Of a stretch of 64,000 nucleotides of DNA, positions 26,138 to 35,784 are shown piece after piece. The notes beneath the pieces are model-generated. The model was not told the DNA's origin. It saw only the letters and a list, made by a program, of their open reading frames with translations, and did no database searches. The position numbers and the translations under genes were made by a program. Every line of letters begins with the position of its first letter. Position 1 is the stretch's first letter. This DNA is from Deferribacter autotrophicus. GTDB taxonomy: Bacteria; Chrysiogenota; Deferribacteres; Deferribacterales; Deferribacteraceae. The stretch lies in assembly GCF_008362905.1 (NCBI RefSeq), contig NZ_VFJB01000005.1, positions 186,001 to 250,000 of the forward strand. Direction: 5' to 3'.

Positions 26138-28114
26138 ATGGGATTTAAGCTTTTTTCTGATTACAAGCCGGAAGGTGATCAGCCTAAAGCAATAAAAGAG
26201 ATAGTGGAAAATTTTAAAGCCGGGATTAATAGGCAGATTCTTCTTGGTGTTACCGGTTCTGGTAAAACTTTTACAATGGCAAATGTGATAAAAGAGTTAA
26301 ATGTTCCTACACTAATAATTTCACACAACAAAACCCTTGCTGCTCAGCTTTATGGTGAATTTAAAAGTTTTTTTCCGGAAAATGCAGTAGAATATTTTGT
26401 TAGTTATTATGATTATTATCAACCCGAAGCTTATATTCCTACCACAGATACATATATAGAGAAGGACTCTTCTATAAATGAACACATTGATAGGATGAGG
26501 CACTCTGCAACAAGAAGTTTGTTAGAGCGAAGGGATGTTGTCATAGTTGCTAGTGTATCTTGTATTTACGGACTTGGATCACCTGAAGCTTACTATGGCC
26601 TACTTGTAAGCCTTGAAGTAGGTGATGAGGTGAATCTTGAGGAGGTTATTGAGAAGCTTGTGGAGATACAGTATGAGAGAAATGAGTATGATTTTCATAG
26701 AGGGACTTTCAGGTTAAAAGGGGATATTCTTGAAGTGTTTCCTTCCCATGAAGATAGTATTGCATACAGAATTGAGTTTTTCGGTGATGAGGTGGATGCT
26801 ATTTCTGAGTTTGATCCCGTTACAGGTAAGACAATAAAGAATAGACCTAAAATTGCGATCTATCCGAATACTCACTATGTAACAGCAAAAATTACAATAG
26901 AGGATGCCATAAAACAGATAAAAATGGATTTGATTAAGAGGGTTCAAGAATTTGAAGATGCAGGGAAGCTTTTGGAAGCTCAACGATTAACTCAGAGAAC
27001 AATGCATGATATTGAGATGTTAAAGGAAACGGGGCATTGTAAAGGGATTGAGAACTATTCGAGATACTTTGAAGGAAGAAAACCCGGTGAGACTCCGCCT
27101 ACTCTGTTGAGTTATCTACCTGAGGATGCATTGGTGATAATTGATGAATCTCATATAACCATCCCACAAATTAGAGGGATGTATCATGGTGACAGATCGA
27201 GGAAAATGAATTTGGTGGAATACGGTTTCAGATTACCTGCAGCATTGGATAATAGACCTTTAACTTTTGATGAATTTTATCAAAAGGTTGGTAGGGTCTT
27301 GTATGTAAGTGCAACCCCAGGGGAGTTTGAAATCGAGGATAGTAAAGGGGTTGTGATAGAACAAGTGGTTAGACCGACTGGTTTGATAGATCCAAAAATT
27401 GAAGTTAGGCCTGCAAGAAATCAGGTGGATGATTTGTATAATGAGATATTGAAAACTGTAGAAAATGGAGAAAGGGTTCTTGTTACAACACTTACTAAAA
27501 GGATGGCTGAGGATTTAACATCTTACTACAGGGAGCTTGGAATAAGAGTAGAATATATGCATAGTGAAATAGATACCATTGAACGTATAAAAATCATAAG
27601 AGATTTGAGGCTTGGTAAATTTGATGTGCTTGTAGGGATAAATTTACTTCGTGAGGGGTTAGATATTCCAGAGGTAAGTTTGATTGCAATTTTGGATGCA
27701 GATAAAGAAGGGTTTTTGAGGTCTGAAAAATCTTTGATTCAGACAATTGGTAGGGCAGCAAGAAATGTGAATGGAAGGGCTATTTTTTATGCTGATAAAA
27801 TAACTAATTCTATGAAAAAAGCTATTGAGGAAACAGAGAGAAGAAGAAAAATTCAATTAGAATATAATGAAAAGCACGGTATTACTCCTGAATCAATTAA
27901 AAGTAAAATCCATAATATCCTTGAAAGCATTTATGAAAAGGATTATTACACAGTGGACGTGGATGATGAGCTTGGAGTAACTCTTACCGGTAATAAAGAG
28001 AAAGACATTGAAACATTGGAAAAAGCAATGTATAAAGCAGCAGAGAATTATGAATTTGAGAAGGCTGCAAAAATAAGAGACCTTTTATTTGAATATAAAG
28101 GGGTATTAAAGTGA
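26138..28114 (+). CDS. uvrB: Excinuclease ABC subunit B
   Basis: 658 residues, full length. Walker [16 protein letters not shown] (about residues 38-52), the [12 protein letters not shown] beta-hairpin that clamps damaged DNA, the DESH helicase box, helicase motifs [14 protein letters not shown], and a C-terminal UVR motif ([22 protein letters not shown]) that binds UvrC. UvrB verifies lesions after UvrA loading in nucleotide excision repair. Start at ATG 26138 after GGGTAAGG. Its stop overlaps a GTG that opens the HMA-like ORF (GTGA). Confidence 0.97.
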   Translation: MGFKLFSDYKPEGDQPKAIKEIVENFKAGINRQILLGVTGSGKTFTMANVIKELNVPTLIISHNKTLAAQLYGEFKSFFPENAVEYFVSYYDYYQPEAYIPTTDTYIEKDSSINEHIDRMRHSATRSLLERRDVVIVASVSCIYGLGSPEAYYGLLVSLEVGDEVNLEEVIEKLVEIQYERNEYDFHRGTFRLKGDILEVFPSHEDSIAYRIEFFGDEVDAISEFDPVTGKTIKNRPKIAIYPNTHYVTAKITIEDAIKQIKMDLIKRVQEFEDAGKLLEAQRLTQRTMHDIEMLKETGHCKGIENYSRYFEGRKPGETPPTLLSYLPEDALVIIDESHITIPQIRGMYHGDRSRKMNLVEYGFRLPAALDNRPLTFDEFYQKVGRVLYVSATPGEFEIEDSKGVVIEQVVRPTGLIDPKIEVRPARNQVDDLYNEILKTVENGERVLVTTLTKRMAEDLTSYYRELGIRVEYMHSEIDTIERIKIIRDLRLGKFDVLVGINLLREGLDIPEVSLIAILDADKEGFLRSEKSLIQTIGRAARNVNGRAIFYADKITNSMKKAIEETERRRKIQLEYNEKHGITPESIKSKIHNILESIYEKDYYTVDVDDELGVTLTGNKEKDIETLEKAMYKAAENYEFEKAAKIRDLLFEYKGVLK

Positions 28115-28368
28115 AAAATATTAAATTTACTGTTGATGGAATGGGAATAAAAGGAGGATTCCTCTGAATGGGGTGTCCTGATGCTATTTTGGCTCATCTT
28201 GCCGGGTTGCAGGATGTAAAAGAGATTTCATTTGATATTAGAAAGAGAGTTTTCACTGCTGTTGTGAATGATGACTATGATAAAGAAAAGTTGCAGAAGG
28301 AAATTGATATAGTGTCAATAAAAGAAGGCAGAACGTTTACATTGGAAAGTTATGAAGAAATTTTTTAA
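28111..28368 (+). CDS. HMA-like small protein with in-frame UGA (candidate UxxC selenoprotein, or a short ORF from 28168)
   Basis: From GTG 28111 (overlapping the uvrB stop, with AAAGGGG upstream) the frame reads [10 protein letters not shown], the first strand of a heavy-metal-associated domain. It meets TGA at codon 19 (28165-28167) and continues in the same frame as [24 protein letters not shown] to TAA at 28368, giving the remaining helix and strands. If the UGA is read, the motif is UxxC, and its distance to the DV of GLQDV equals that of CxxC in CopZ-type domains. Alternatives: translation starts at ATG 28168 behind AAGGAGG (66 residues), or the gene carries a 27 nt insertion between two GAATGGG repeats that brought in a stop. 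The protein sense is clear; the reading mode is not. Confidence 0.55.
28195..28216 (+). promoter_or_regulatory. Possible SECIS-like hairpin downstream of the in-frame UGA
   Basis: Arms CATCTTGC and GCAGGATG pair over 8 bp (one U-G) around a six-base loop CGGGTT. The loop begins 36 nt after the UGA and has G at its second position. These features are within the loose rules for bacterial selenocysteine insertion elements, but a hairpin of this size can arise by chance. Confidence 0.3.
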
Positions 28369-30589
28369 GTACTCTTTATTAACATTTTTTATAATAACTT
28401 TTTTAGTGACTGCTGTTTTTTTTGTTTATATTTACAAGCTTAGCAGTGAATTACCATCCATAAAAGAGTTGAAAAGTTTCACTTACAAACAACCCAGTAT
28501 AATTCTTGATGCTAAAAACAGAACTATAGCTGAAATTGGTACAGAAAGAAGATACCCTGTTCCGTTGTCAGATGTGCCTGAATATTTGAAGAATGCTGTT
28601 GTCGCAGTAGAGGATAGCAGATTTTATGAACATGGAGGGGTAGACTTTTTAGGGATTGTTAGGGCGTTTATAAAAAACATCAGAGCTGGTAGGATTGTAG
28701 AAGGCGGATCTACTTTGACTCAGCAGCTTGTAAAGGTTCTTTATCTAACGCCAGAAAGAAAACTGAAGAGAAAAGTAAAAGAAGCTATTCTTGCCTACAA
28801 ACTGGATAATTACCTGACAAAAGATAAAATTTTAGAGATGTATTTGAATCAGGTGTATTTTGGAAGAGGTGCTTATGGAGTGGAGGCAGCGGCAAGGGTT
28901 TATTTTGGCAAACATGTCAGTGAGTTGAGTATTGATGAAGCGGCACTTATTGCAGGTTTGCCGAAAGCACCAGGTCTTTATGCACCACATATTAATCCTG
29001 AAAAGGCCTTGAAGCGAAGAAACCATGTTTTGTATAGAATGTTTGAAGAAGGCTATATAAATGAATTGCAGTATAAAGAGCTTTCTGAAAAACCGATAGA
29101 AATTGTGCCTAAAGCACCAAAAATGATAAAGCATGCAGAATATTTTGTGGATTTTGTTACCCAATATATCAAGAAAAAGTATGAACTTGATATAAAAGAT
29201 AAAGGGTATAAGATATTTACAACTTTAAATTTAGATTTCCAGCTTGCTGCTGAAAAATCTGTTCGGCAAAACCTCTTAAATCTTTCAAAAAGACAGGGGT
29301 ATTTTGGCCCTTTAGGGAATTTGGCTGACATAAAGTATGAGAAATTGAAGAAGAAATATTTTTATATAAATGAGTTGGGTTTTGATTTTGCTGTAGTTAA
29401 AAAGGTAGATAGATTTAAAGTTATATTGGATATTGATGGAGAAATTGGTGAATTGAATCTGAAATATAACAAGTGGGCAAAACCTTATGGTTCTAGGTTA
29501 AGGTATCTTGATGATTTTAGGAAGATATTAAGAGAAAATGATGTGATATTAGTAAAAAAATCAAAAAATAAACTTTATCTTACTCAAATTCCTCAAACTG
29601 AAGGTGCCCTACTTTCCATATCGCCAGAAAATGGTTCAATATTTGCTATGGTGGGTGGCTTTTCTTATAATAGAAGTATGTTTAACAGGGTGGTTCAGGC
29701 GAAAAGACAGGTGGGAAGTCTCTTCAAGCCTATTGTTTATTCTGCTGCAATCGAAAAAGGTTATAATATAAATACATTGATTTATGATGCTCCTGTTATC
29801 TTGAGTAAAGGTAAAGACAAGGGGTACTGGAAACCTGAAAATTTTGAAGAGGAATTTTATGGGTTTACCACTCTAAAAGAGGCGCTGACACATTCCAGAA
29901 ATGTGGTGACAATCAAACTTGCAGAAAGACTCGGTGTAGACACCATAAAAGCTTATGCAGAAAAATTTGGTATAACATCTCCTTTAGAAAATGATTTATC
30001 CATCAGCATTGGTTCTGGTTCAATCTCACTTATGGAGATGGTATATGCCTATTCAACTTTTGCTAACCTTGGGATGAGAGTTCAACCTTATTTTGTGAAA
30101 ATGGTAGTGGACAATAACGGTGAAATTTTGGTGGAAGAAGTTCCTCATGACAAAATTGAGGTATTAAAACCATCTACTGCACATATTATGTCTGACATTT
30201 TAATAAATGTAGTGGAAAATGGAACTGGAAGAAGAGCAAAAGTTATTCCTCGTATAATTGGCGGCAAGACAGGGACAACAAACGAATACCGAGATGCATG
30301 GTTTATAGGTGTGATGCCAAATATCGTAACAGGTGTATGGACAGGATTTGATGATTTCAAGCCTATAGGTAGGCTTGAAACAGGTTCAAGAGCGGCACTC
30401 CCTGCTTTTGTATCATTTACAAAAGCTATTGTGGATTATTTGCCGTTTAAAGAGTTTCCAGTATCTTCTGATGTTACATACTATAAAGTGGATTTGAATA
30501 CTCACAAAATTACCGATAGTTATTCCACAGAGTTTTCCTTTGAACCGTTTTTTGATAACAGTTCTAAAGAGTCCATAGAAATTCAGTAA
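28352..30589 (+). CDS. Penicillin-binding protein 1A (class A transglycosylase/transpeptidase)
   Basis: 745 residues. Order: cytoplasmic stub, one N-terminal membrane helix (about residues 7-27), glycosyltransferase GT51 domain (EDSRFYEHGGVD, GGSTLTQQLVK, KEAILAYKLD, YLNQVYFGRGAYGVEAAA), then the transpeptidase domain with SxxK in RQVGSLFKP, the SRN box in THSRNVVT and GKTGTTNEYRDAWFIG. It polymerises and crosslinks peptidoglycan outside the inner membrane. The ATG lies within the last 17 nt of the HMA-like ORF. All catalytic motifs are present. Confidence 0.96.
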   Translation: MKKFFKYSLLTFFIITFLVTAVFFVYIYKLSSELPSIKELKSFTYKQPSIILDAKNRTIAEIGTERRYPVPLSDVPEYLKNAVVAVEDSRFYEHGGVDFLGIVRAFIKNIRAGRIVEGGSTLTQQLVKVLYLTPERKLKRKVKEAILAYKLDNYLTKDKILEMYLNQVYFGRGAYGVEAAARVYFGKHVSELSIDEAALIAGLPKAPGLYAPHINPEKALKRRNHVLYRMFEEGYINELQYKELSEKPIEIVPKAPKMIKHAEYFVDFVTQYIKKKYELDIKDKGYKIFTTLNLDFQLAAEKSVRQNLLNLSKRQGYFGPLGNLADIKYEKLKKKYFYINELGFDFAVVKKVDRFKVILDIDGEIGELNLKYNKWAKPYGSRLRYLDDFRKILRENDVILVKKSKNKLYLTQIPQTEGALLSISPENGSIFAMVGGFSYNRSMFNRVVQAKRQVGSLFKPIVYSAAIEKGYNINTLIYDAPVILSKGKDKGYWKPENFEEEFYGFTTLKEALTHSRNVVTIKLAERLGVDTIKAYAEKFGITSPLENDLSISIGSGSISLMEMVYAYSTFANLGMRVQPYFVKMVVDNNGEILVEEVPHDKIEVLKPSTAHIMSDILINVVENGTGRRAKVIPRIIGGKTGTTNEYRDAWFIGVMPNIVTGVWTGFDDFKPIGRLETGSRAALPAFVSFTKAIVDYLPFKEFPVSSDVTYYKVDLNTHKITDSYSTEFSFEPFFDNSSKESIEIQ

Positions 30590-30592
30590 CTG

Positions 30593-31519
30593 ATGAATGC
30601 AATAGATTTGTTCCCCTATATTAAAATAGGTAATGATGGTGATATTATTGATTTTAACAATGAAGGTGAACAGATTTTAAACAAATTGTCTTTATCTGGA
30701 GTAAAAGAGGTTGGTAATTTTCTCCTTGATAAAATAAAAGATAATAAAAAGTTGATAGCTATTCAGAATAGTTATTACACATATAAAGTGCATAGTACTG
30801 ATGATGTTTATTCACTGTTTTTTTTACCTTTAGATTATCTTGATGTTAGCGCTTTTTTTGATATGGGGCTTTTACAGCATGAATTGAAAAACCCACTCAC
30901 AATTATTGATGGAACAATTCAGCTTATGATGAAAAAGAGCAATGATGATTTTACTCTAAGATGTGCTGAGGTGATAAAAAGGGAATGTTCAAGACTTTAT
31001 GAATTTGTACAAAATTTAAGGATATTTTTTGATCTAAAAGTTGATCTTTCAAAAAATAATATAAATGAGCTTGTAAAAAAACTTATTGATTCAATGTCGA
31101 TGCTTTTTGCTGATATTATTTTTAGAGTGGAGATTGATCCTTCTGTATCAGAATTTTTCTTTGATTATCAAAAAATGTATGTTGCATTACAAAATATTGT
31201 AAAAAACTGTTGTGAGGCTCAGAAAAAAGGAGAGATATTTTTGCTTATTCATATAGATCCTACAATAAAATTTCAGGATTCTGAAAAAAATAAGTTGTAT
31301 CCTATGATAAAAATTAGTATAATTGATATAGCAGGTGGAATGGACAAGCAGATGTTGGACAATATTTTTAAACCTTTTTTCACTACTAAGAATAAAGGGA
31401 TGGGGTTAGGGCTTTCTATAGCAAAGGAAATCGTTACTGCTCATAAAGGTAAAATTGAAGTATCGAGCGAAGTTGGTAAGGGAACAGTTTTTAACATATA
31501 TTTACCTTATATAAACTAG
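30593..31519 (+). CDS. NtrB-like cytoplasmic sensor histidine kinase
   Basis: 308 residues without membrane helices. A short PAS-like N-terminal region (about 1-85) is followed by the dimerisation box LLQHELKNPLTIIDGTIQL with phospho-accepting His about residue 96. The ATPase domain has the N box (NIVKNCCEAQKKGEI), a G1 box (DIAGGMDKQML) and the GMGLGLSIAKEIVTAHKG G2 box. It starts 3 nt after the PBP1A stop. The NtrC-type regulator encoded 164 nt downstream is its probable partner. The signal it senses is not visible. Confidence 0.9.
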   Translation: MNAIDLFPYIKIGNDGDIIDFNNEGEQILNKLSLSGVKEVGNFLLDKIKDNKKLIAIQNSYYTYKVHSTDDVYSLFFLPLDYLDVSAFFDMGLLQHELKNPLTIIDGTIQLMMKKSNDDFTLRCAEVIKRECSRLYEFVQNLRIFFDLKVDLSKNNINELVKKLIDSMSMLFADIIFRVEIDPSVSEFFFDYQKMYVALQNIVKNCCEAQKKGEIFLLIHIDPTIKFQDSEKNKLYPMIKISIIDIAGGMDKQMLDNIFKPFFTTKNKGMGLGLSIAKEIVTAHKGKIEVSSEVGKGTVFNIYLPYIN

Positions 31520-31588
31520 TTAGCTCTGATAAAGTACTAATTATTTAAAAATTTGGAAATTTTTATGGGGTACTTTGTTTGCTTTACT

Positions 31589-31628
31589 CATTCAGAATGA
31601 CATTTTTACTTATGTGTCATTCTGAATG
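31589..31628. repeat. Perfect 14 bp inverted repeat between the kinase and regulator genes
   Basis: CATTCAGAATGACA (31589-31602) is exactly complementary to TGTCATTCTGAATG (31615-31628), with a 12 nt loop. It shares the core CAGAATGACA with the repeat at 26047. It could act as a terminator-like hairpin, though no T-run follows on the + strand. Confidence 0.6.
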
Positions 31629-31683
31629 TATAGTTTTAATGATGAAAAATGATTTTTAATATATGAAGTAGTAGGTGGTTCAG

Positions 31684-33063
31684 TTGAGTAAGATAGGTAA
31701 TGTTTTAATTATTGATGATGAAGAGCATATTTTGTGGTTGTTAAATGAGTCTTTACAGGATGAGTTTAATGTATTTTGCGCTAAAAATTCAGCGAAAGCA
31801 GAGCATTTTATGAATGATTACAACATTGATGTTTGTCTTATTGATTTGTTTCTTGAAAATGAACATGGCCTTAATTTAATTGAAAAATGGAAAGACAAAT
31901 ATGATACAAAATTTATTGTCATTACTGCTCAAGATTCAAGTACCTCTGTCATTGAATCTATGAAGGCTGGAGCTGTCGATTTTATTTCGAAGCCTTTTGA
32001 ACTTGATGAATTGAAAGAAAAGATTGTTGATGCATTAAATTTTCAAAAAAGTGATATAGAGCTTCCGTCTGTGGAATACGACTTTCAATCAAAATCGAAA
32101 AGGATGCTTGAGATATATAAGCTGATTGGGAAGGTCTCTACATCGAATATCAATATTTTAATAACTGGAGAGACAGGCACTGGTAAGGAAGTAATAGCAA
32201 GATTGATTCATAAAAAAAGTATACGTGCGAACAAGCCCTTTGTAGCAATAAACATGGCAGCTATACCTCAAGAATTGATTGAAAGTGAGCTTTTCGGTCA
32301 TGTTAGAGGTGCTTTTACAGGAGCAAATAGCGATAAGGCTGGGAAATTTGAAGAAGCTAATTACGGTACAATTTTTTTGGATGAAATATCGGAGATGGAT
32401 CTAAATTTACAGGTAAAGCTTTTAAGAGTATTGCAAGAGAGAGAAATTACAAGACTTGGTTCGAATAAGCCTATAAAGCTTGATGTGAGGGTAATTGCAG
32501 CTACAAATAAGAACCTTGAAGAATTAATTGAAAAAGGGAAATTTAGAGAGGACTTATATTACAGATTGAATGTAATAAATATAGAACTGCCACCTTTGCG
32601 GGAGAGAAAAGAAGATATACCTATACTAGTTAGTTATTTTCTTCAAAAATATAGATATATTAAGAATAGACAGTTAAGTATCAGTAATAGGGCGCTTGAA
32701 AAACTGATCTCATACCATTGGCCTGGAAATATAAGGGAACTGGAAAATGTTATTCAGCATATGATTGTGCAAGCAGGTGGGGATGTAATTGATATATCTG
32801 ATATGCCTGAAAAGATTTTAAAGAGTTCGTTTAGTGGAAACTCCATAAAAAAAGAGCTTTATGAATTAGCCATGAAACTTATATCTGGCGAAGATAAGAT
32901 AAATGGACATACTGTTTATGAAGAGTATGTTAAAATTGTGGAAAGACCGCTTATTGAAGCAGCCCTTGAAAAAACAGGTAACAATAAATCAGCTGCAGCG
33001 CAGTTGTTGGGTATTAATAGAAATACTTTAAGAAAAAAAATAAAGGATTATGAAATTGGATGA
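31684..33063 (+). CDS. Sigma-54-dependent NtrC-family response regulator
   Basis: 459 residues from TTG 31684 (AGGTGG upstream; a GTG at 31675 is the alternative). Receiver domain (1-120) with phospho-acceptor Asp about 54 in CLIDLFLEN and conserved Lys in ISKPFE. AAA+ domain with GETGTGKEVIARLIH, GAFTGA (sigma-54 contact), LDEISEMD and the sensor region. C-terminal Fis-type helix-turn-helix (NNKSAAAQLLGINRNTLRKKI). It is the likely partner of the kinase at 30593. Target promoters cannot be read. The gene end overlaps rnr by 14 nt. Confidence 0.93.
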   Translation: MSKIGNVLIIDDEEHILWLLNESLQDEFNVFCAKNSAKAEHFMNDYNIDVCLIDLFLENEHGLNLIEKWKDKYDTKFIVITAQDSSTSVIESMKAGAVDFISKPFELDELKEKIVDALNFQKSDIELPSVEYDFQSKSKRMLEIYKLIGKVSTSNINILITGETGTGKEVIARLIHKKSIRANKPFVAINMAAIPQELIESELFGHVRGAFTGANSDKAGKFEEANYGTIFLDEISEMDLNLQVKLLRVLQEREITRLGSNKPIKLDVRVIAATNKNLEELIEKGKFREDLYYRLNVINIELPPLRERKEDIPILVSYFLQKYRYIKNRQLSISNRALEKLISYHWPGNIRELENVIQHMIVQAGGDVIDISDMPEKILKSSFSGNSIKKELYELAMKLISGEDKINGHTVYEEYVKIVERPLIEAALEKTGNNKSAAAQLLGINRNTLRKKIKDYEIG

Positions 33064-35131
33064 GATAACTAAAAAAGAAATAATTGAACTTTTAAAGCAA
33101 TCTTCAAAACCTCTCAATTTTAATCAAATTTTGTATTTATCAGGGATTGAAAAAAAGGTTTTAAGGAAAACACTCAGAACTCTTATAATTGAAGGAAAAA
33201 TAATCAAGTTTAAGAATGGTAAATATGCTCCTTGTGAGGTATTGGACCTAGTTATAGGAACTGTGGACGGTCATCCGGATGGTTATGCTTTTTTAATACC
33301 TGAAGATAAAGAGCTTGAAGATGTGTTTATTCCACCTAAAAAGCTCAATGGCGCAGTTCATGGAGATAAAGTTACAGCAAGAATAGTAGAATTTAGAGGG
33401 AAGAAAGAAGCTCATGTAATAAAGGTTATTGAGAGGGGATTTAAAAGAGTTGTAGGTAGAATTGAGAAATCAAAATACTTTGCATACGTTATACCTTATG
33501 AAAAAAAGTTTTTTTATGACATATATATCCCTAATAAATACGCTAAAAAATTGAAAGATGACGATGTTGTTATTTGTGAGATAATAAAGTATCCGGAAAA
33601 AGGTAAAAATCCCGAAGGTAAAATCAAAAAAGTATTGGGAAATTTATACGATAAAGGTATCGAGAATAAAATAGTTTTAGCAAAATATGATTTACGCATA
33701 AATTTTCCTAAAAGTGTTAAGAAAGAGGTAAAGGAGACTGCTGATTTTTATTTCAAAAATGCAGGAGAGAGAACAGACTTTACAAGACTTTTTACTGTTA
33801 CGATTGATGGTGAAGATGCAAGGGATTTTGACGATGCTATTTCAATAGAGAAAACTAATGGTGGCTATATCCTTTATGTGCATATTGCCGATGTAGCTCA
33901 TTATGTAAGGCCTGGTACTAATATTGATAAGGAAGCATACAATAGAGCCACAAGTGTTTATTTCCCTGAATTTGCAATACCTATGCTCCCTGAAAAACTC
34001 TCTAATGAACAGTGCTCATTAATGCCTAATGTAGAGCGTCTTGCAATGACTGTAAAGATAGAATATGACAAAGTAGGCAATAGAAAAAAAACATCATTTT
34101 ATCAGTCGATAATAAAAAGCGATTATAGATTAACTTATAACTACGTAAATGATTTGATTGATGGAAAAGAGGAAACAGATGATGAAAATTTGAAGTATCT
34201 TGTGGATGTGAGCAAGGAGTTGACAGATAAATTGATAAAGAAGAGAAAAAGGATAGGGATGATAGATTTTGATTTGCCTGAAGCTACTTTTATATTTGAT
34301 GATGATGGTAATTTGATAGATATTGTCCCTTTTGAACGTAAATTCTCACACAGAATTATTGAAAATTTCATGATAGAAGCTAATGAGGCTGTAGCTGAGT
34401 ATCTGGAAGAACATATTGATATTTCAGTATTCAGGGTGCATGATTATCCAGATGCGAAAAAGGTAAAAGAGTTTAATAAGATGTGTCAGTTTTTTGGTAT
34501 TGATGTGTTGATGCCAGATGAGATTACCCCGGAAATGATCCAAAAGATTGCAGAGAAAGTAAAAGAATCAAAGTATGGTTATGTACTTGGTTCTATGCTC
34601 GTAAGGACAATGCAGAAAGCTCTTTATTCCATAGATAATATAGGGCATTTTGGGTTAGCATCGGAATCATATACTCATTTTACAAGTCCCATAAGAAGAT
34701 ATCCAGATTTACTTGTTCATAGAATTTTAAAAACATTGTTGTTTAGATATGATTACAAGATAAATAAAGAGTATTTGGGTAAAGCTGCTGATCACTGTTC
34801 TAATATGGAGCAAAATGCTGAAAGTGCTGAAAGGGAAATCCATCAGTATAAAAAACTTAAGTTTTTACTTGAAAATAGAGACAAAGTGTATGATGCTTTT
34901 ATAAATCGTATTTCTTCAAACGGCTTTTTCATCTTTATTGAAAAGTTGTTATTAACAGGGTTTGTGCATATTTCTTCTCTTGATAATGATTATTATGTTG
35001 TTGATATAGAGACAAATACTATTTTCGGTAAAGCGTCGGGTAAGAAATACAGAGTAGGGGATTTTGTTAAGGTAAAAGTTGATAAGGTTAATTTTGACTA
35101 TCTTGAAGCCGATTTTATTTTAGTTGAATAA
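33050..35131 (+). CDS. rnr: Ribonuclease R
   Basis: 693 residues: an N-terminal winged-helix segment (1-65), cold-shock domains (from about 67, VIGTVDGHPDGYAFLIPED), the RNB catalytic domain with DARDFDDAIS acidic cluster (about residues 254-263) and the GHFGLASESYTHFTSPIRRYPDL signature, then a C-terminal S1 domain (about 600-690). It degrades structured RNA 3' to 5' and takes part in rRNA and mRNA turnover. It is a little shorter than E. coli RNase R because it lacks the basic tail. The start overlaps the regulator gene. Confidence 0.95.
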   Translation: MKLDEITKKEIIELLKQSSKPLNFNQILYLSGIEKKVLRKTLRTLIIEGKIIKFKNGKYAPCEVLDLVIGTVDGHPDGYAFLIPEDKELEDVFIPPKKLNGAVHGDKVTARIVEFRGKKEAHVIKVIERGFKRVVGRIEKSKYFAYVIPYEKKFFYDIYIPNKYAKKLKDDDVVICEIIKYPEKGKNPEGKIKKVLGNLYDKGIENKIVLAKYDLRINFPKSVKKEVKETADFYFKNAGERTDFTRLFTVTIDGEDARDFDDAISIEKTNGGYILYVHIADVAHYVRPGTNIDKEAYNRATSVYFPEFAIPMLPEKLSNEQCSLMPNVERLAMTVKIEYDKVGNRKKTSFYQSIIKSDYRLTYNYVNDLIDGKEETDDENLKYLVDVSKELTDKLIKKRKRIGMIDFDLPEATFIFDDDGNLIDIVPFERKFSHRIIENFMIEANEAVAEYLEEHIDISVFRVHDYPDAKKVKEFNKMCQFFGIDVLMPDEITPEMIQKIAEKVKESKYGYVLGSMLVRTMQKALYSIDNIGHFGLASESYTHFTSPIRRYPDLLVHRILKTLLFRYDYKINKEYLGKAADHCSNMEQNAESAEREIHQYKKLKFLLENRDKVYDAFINRISSNGFFIFIEKLLLTGFVHISSLDNDYYVVDIETNTIFGKASGKKYRVGDFVKVKVDKVNFDYLEADFILVE

Positions 35132-35137
35132 ATTTAC

Positions 35138-35166
35138 TTGCCAAGAAAATTTTATGCGATTATATG
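35138..35166 (+). promoter_or_regulatory. Promoter of tRNA-Thr
   Basis: TTGCCA (35138-35143), a 17 nt spacer and TATATG (35161-35166), placed 10 nt before the mature tRNA start. Confidence 0.6.
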
Positions 35167-35176
35167 GTTAATTATT

Positions 35177-35249
35177 GCTGGTATAGCTCAGTCGGTAGAG
35201 CAACGGATTCGTAATCCGTAGGTCGCCGGTTCAAGTCCGGCTACCAGCT
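35177..35249 (+). tRNA. tRNA-Thr (anticodon CGT)
   Basis: Cloverleaf of 73 nt: acceptor arms GCTGGTA/TACCAGC, D arm GCTC/GAGC with loop AGTCGGTA, anticodon stem ACGGA/TCCGT with loop TTCGTAA (anticodon CGT, reads ACG, threonine), T arm GCCGG/CCGGC with TTCAAGT loop. CCA is not encoded. A terminator follows at once, so it is a single-gene transcript. Confidence 0.96.
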
Positions 35250-35256
35250 TAAAATT

Positions 35257-35286
35257 AGAGGTAAGGTTCTCCTTACCTCTTTTTTA
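35257..35286 (+). terminator. Rho-independent terminator of tRNA-Thr, possibly bidirectional
   Basis: AGAGGTAAGG pairs with CCTTACCTCT around a TTCT loop, followed by TTTTTT. It also lies 37 nt past the end of the oppositely oriented HU gene. Confidence 0.88.
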
Positions 35287-35322
35287 TTTAAAGTAATAGA
35301 TTGATTTGATAAACTTGAAAAA

Positions 35323-35613
35323 TTATTCTACTGGTTTATCGATGAGTTGTTCTTTAATTTCTTTTCCAGGTTTGAAATAAGGAACTTTTTTGGCAGGGAT
35401 TTGAACCTTTTCTCCAGTTTTAGGGTTTCTGCCTACTTTTGCTTCTTTTTCTCTTACTTTAAAACTACCAAAACCTCTAATTTCAACAGGTTCACCCTCT
35501 TTTAATGCCTCTTTTATTGTGTTAAATACACCATTCACAATAAATTCTATCTGCTTTTTTGTTAATTTAGGATACTGCTCAGAAATCTTCTCAATAAGTT
35601 GAGATTTGGTCAT
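35323..35613 (-). CDS. HU/IHF-family nucleoid DNA-binding protein
   Basis: 96 residues. It begins MTKSQLIEKISEQYPKLTKKQ and contains the DNA-arm signature with GFGSFKVREKEAKVGRNPKTGE (positions ~47-68), including the conserved RNPxTGE and proline that intercalates in DNA. It bends and compacts DNA and aids replication and recombination. HU and IHF subunits cannot be separated safely by eye. It is convergent with the tRNA gene. GGAGG lies 8 nt before the ATG, and a good promoter is seen upstream. Confidence 0.95.
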   Translation of the reverse strand: MTKSQLIEKISEQYPKLTKKQIEFIVNGVFNTIKEALKEGEPVEIRGFGSFKVREKEAKVGRNPKTGEKVQIPAKKVPYFKPGKEIKEQLIDKPVE

Positions 35614-35664
35614 TTTATAACCTCCGTAAAATTTTAGATATTAAACCGTATTTTAATCTATAAA

Positions 35665-35693
35665 ATTATAACCTAATGATAAATTATAGTAAA
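35665..35693 (-). promoter_or_regulatory. Promoter of the HU gene
   Basis: On the minus strand: TTTACT, 17 nt spacer, TATAAT, ending about 52 nt before the HU start codon. Confidence 0.65.
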
Positions 35694-35784
35694 GTCAAAT
35701 TGTAAATTTTTTTAAACAAACTTTTAACTTTATTAAAAAAAATATTTGAAATATATTGAATCAAAATTTAGGGGTAGTTTGGGT

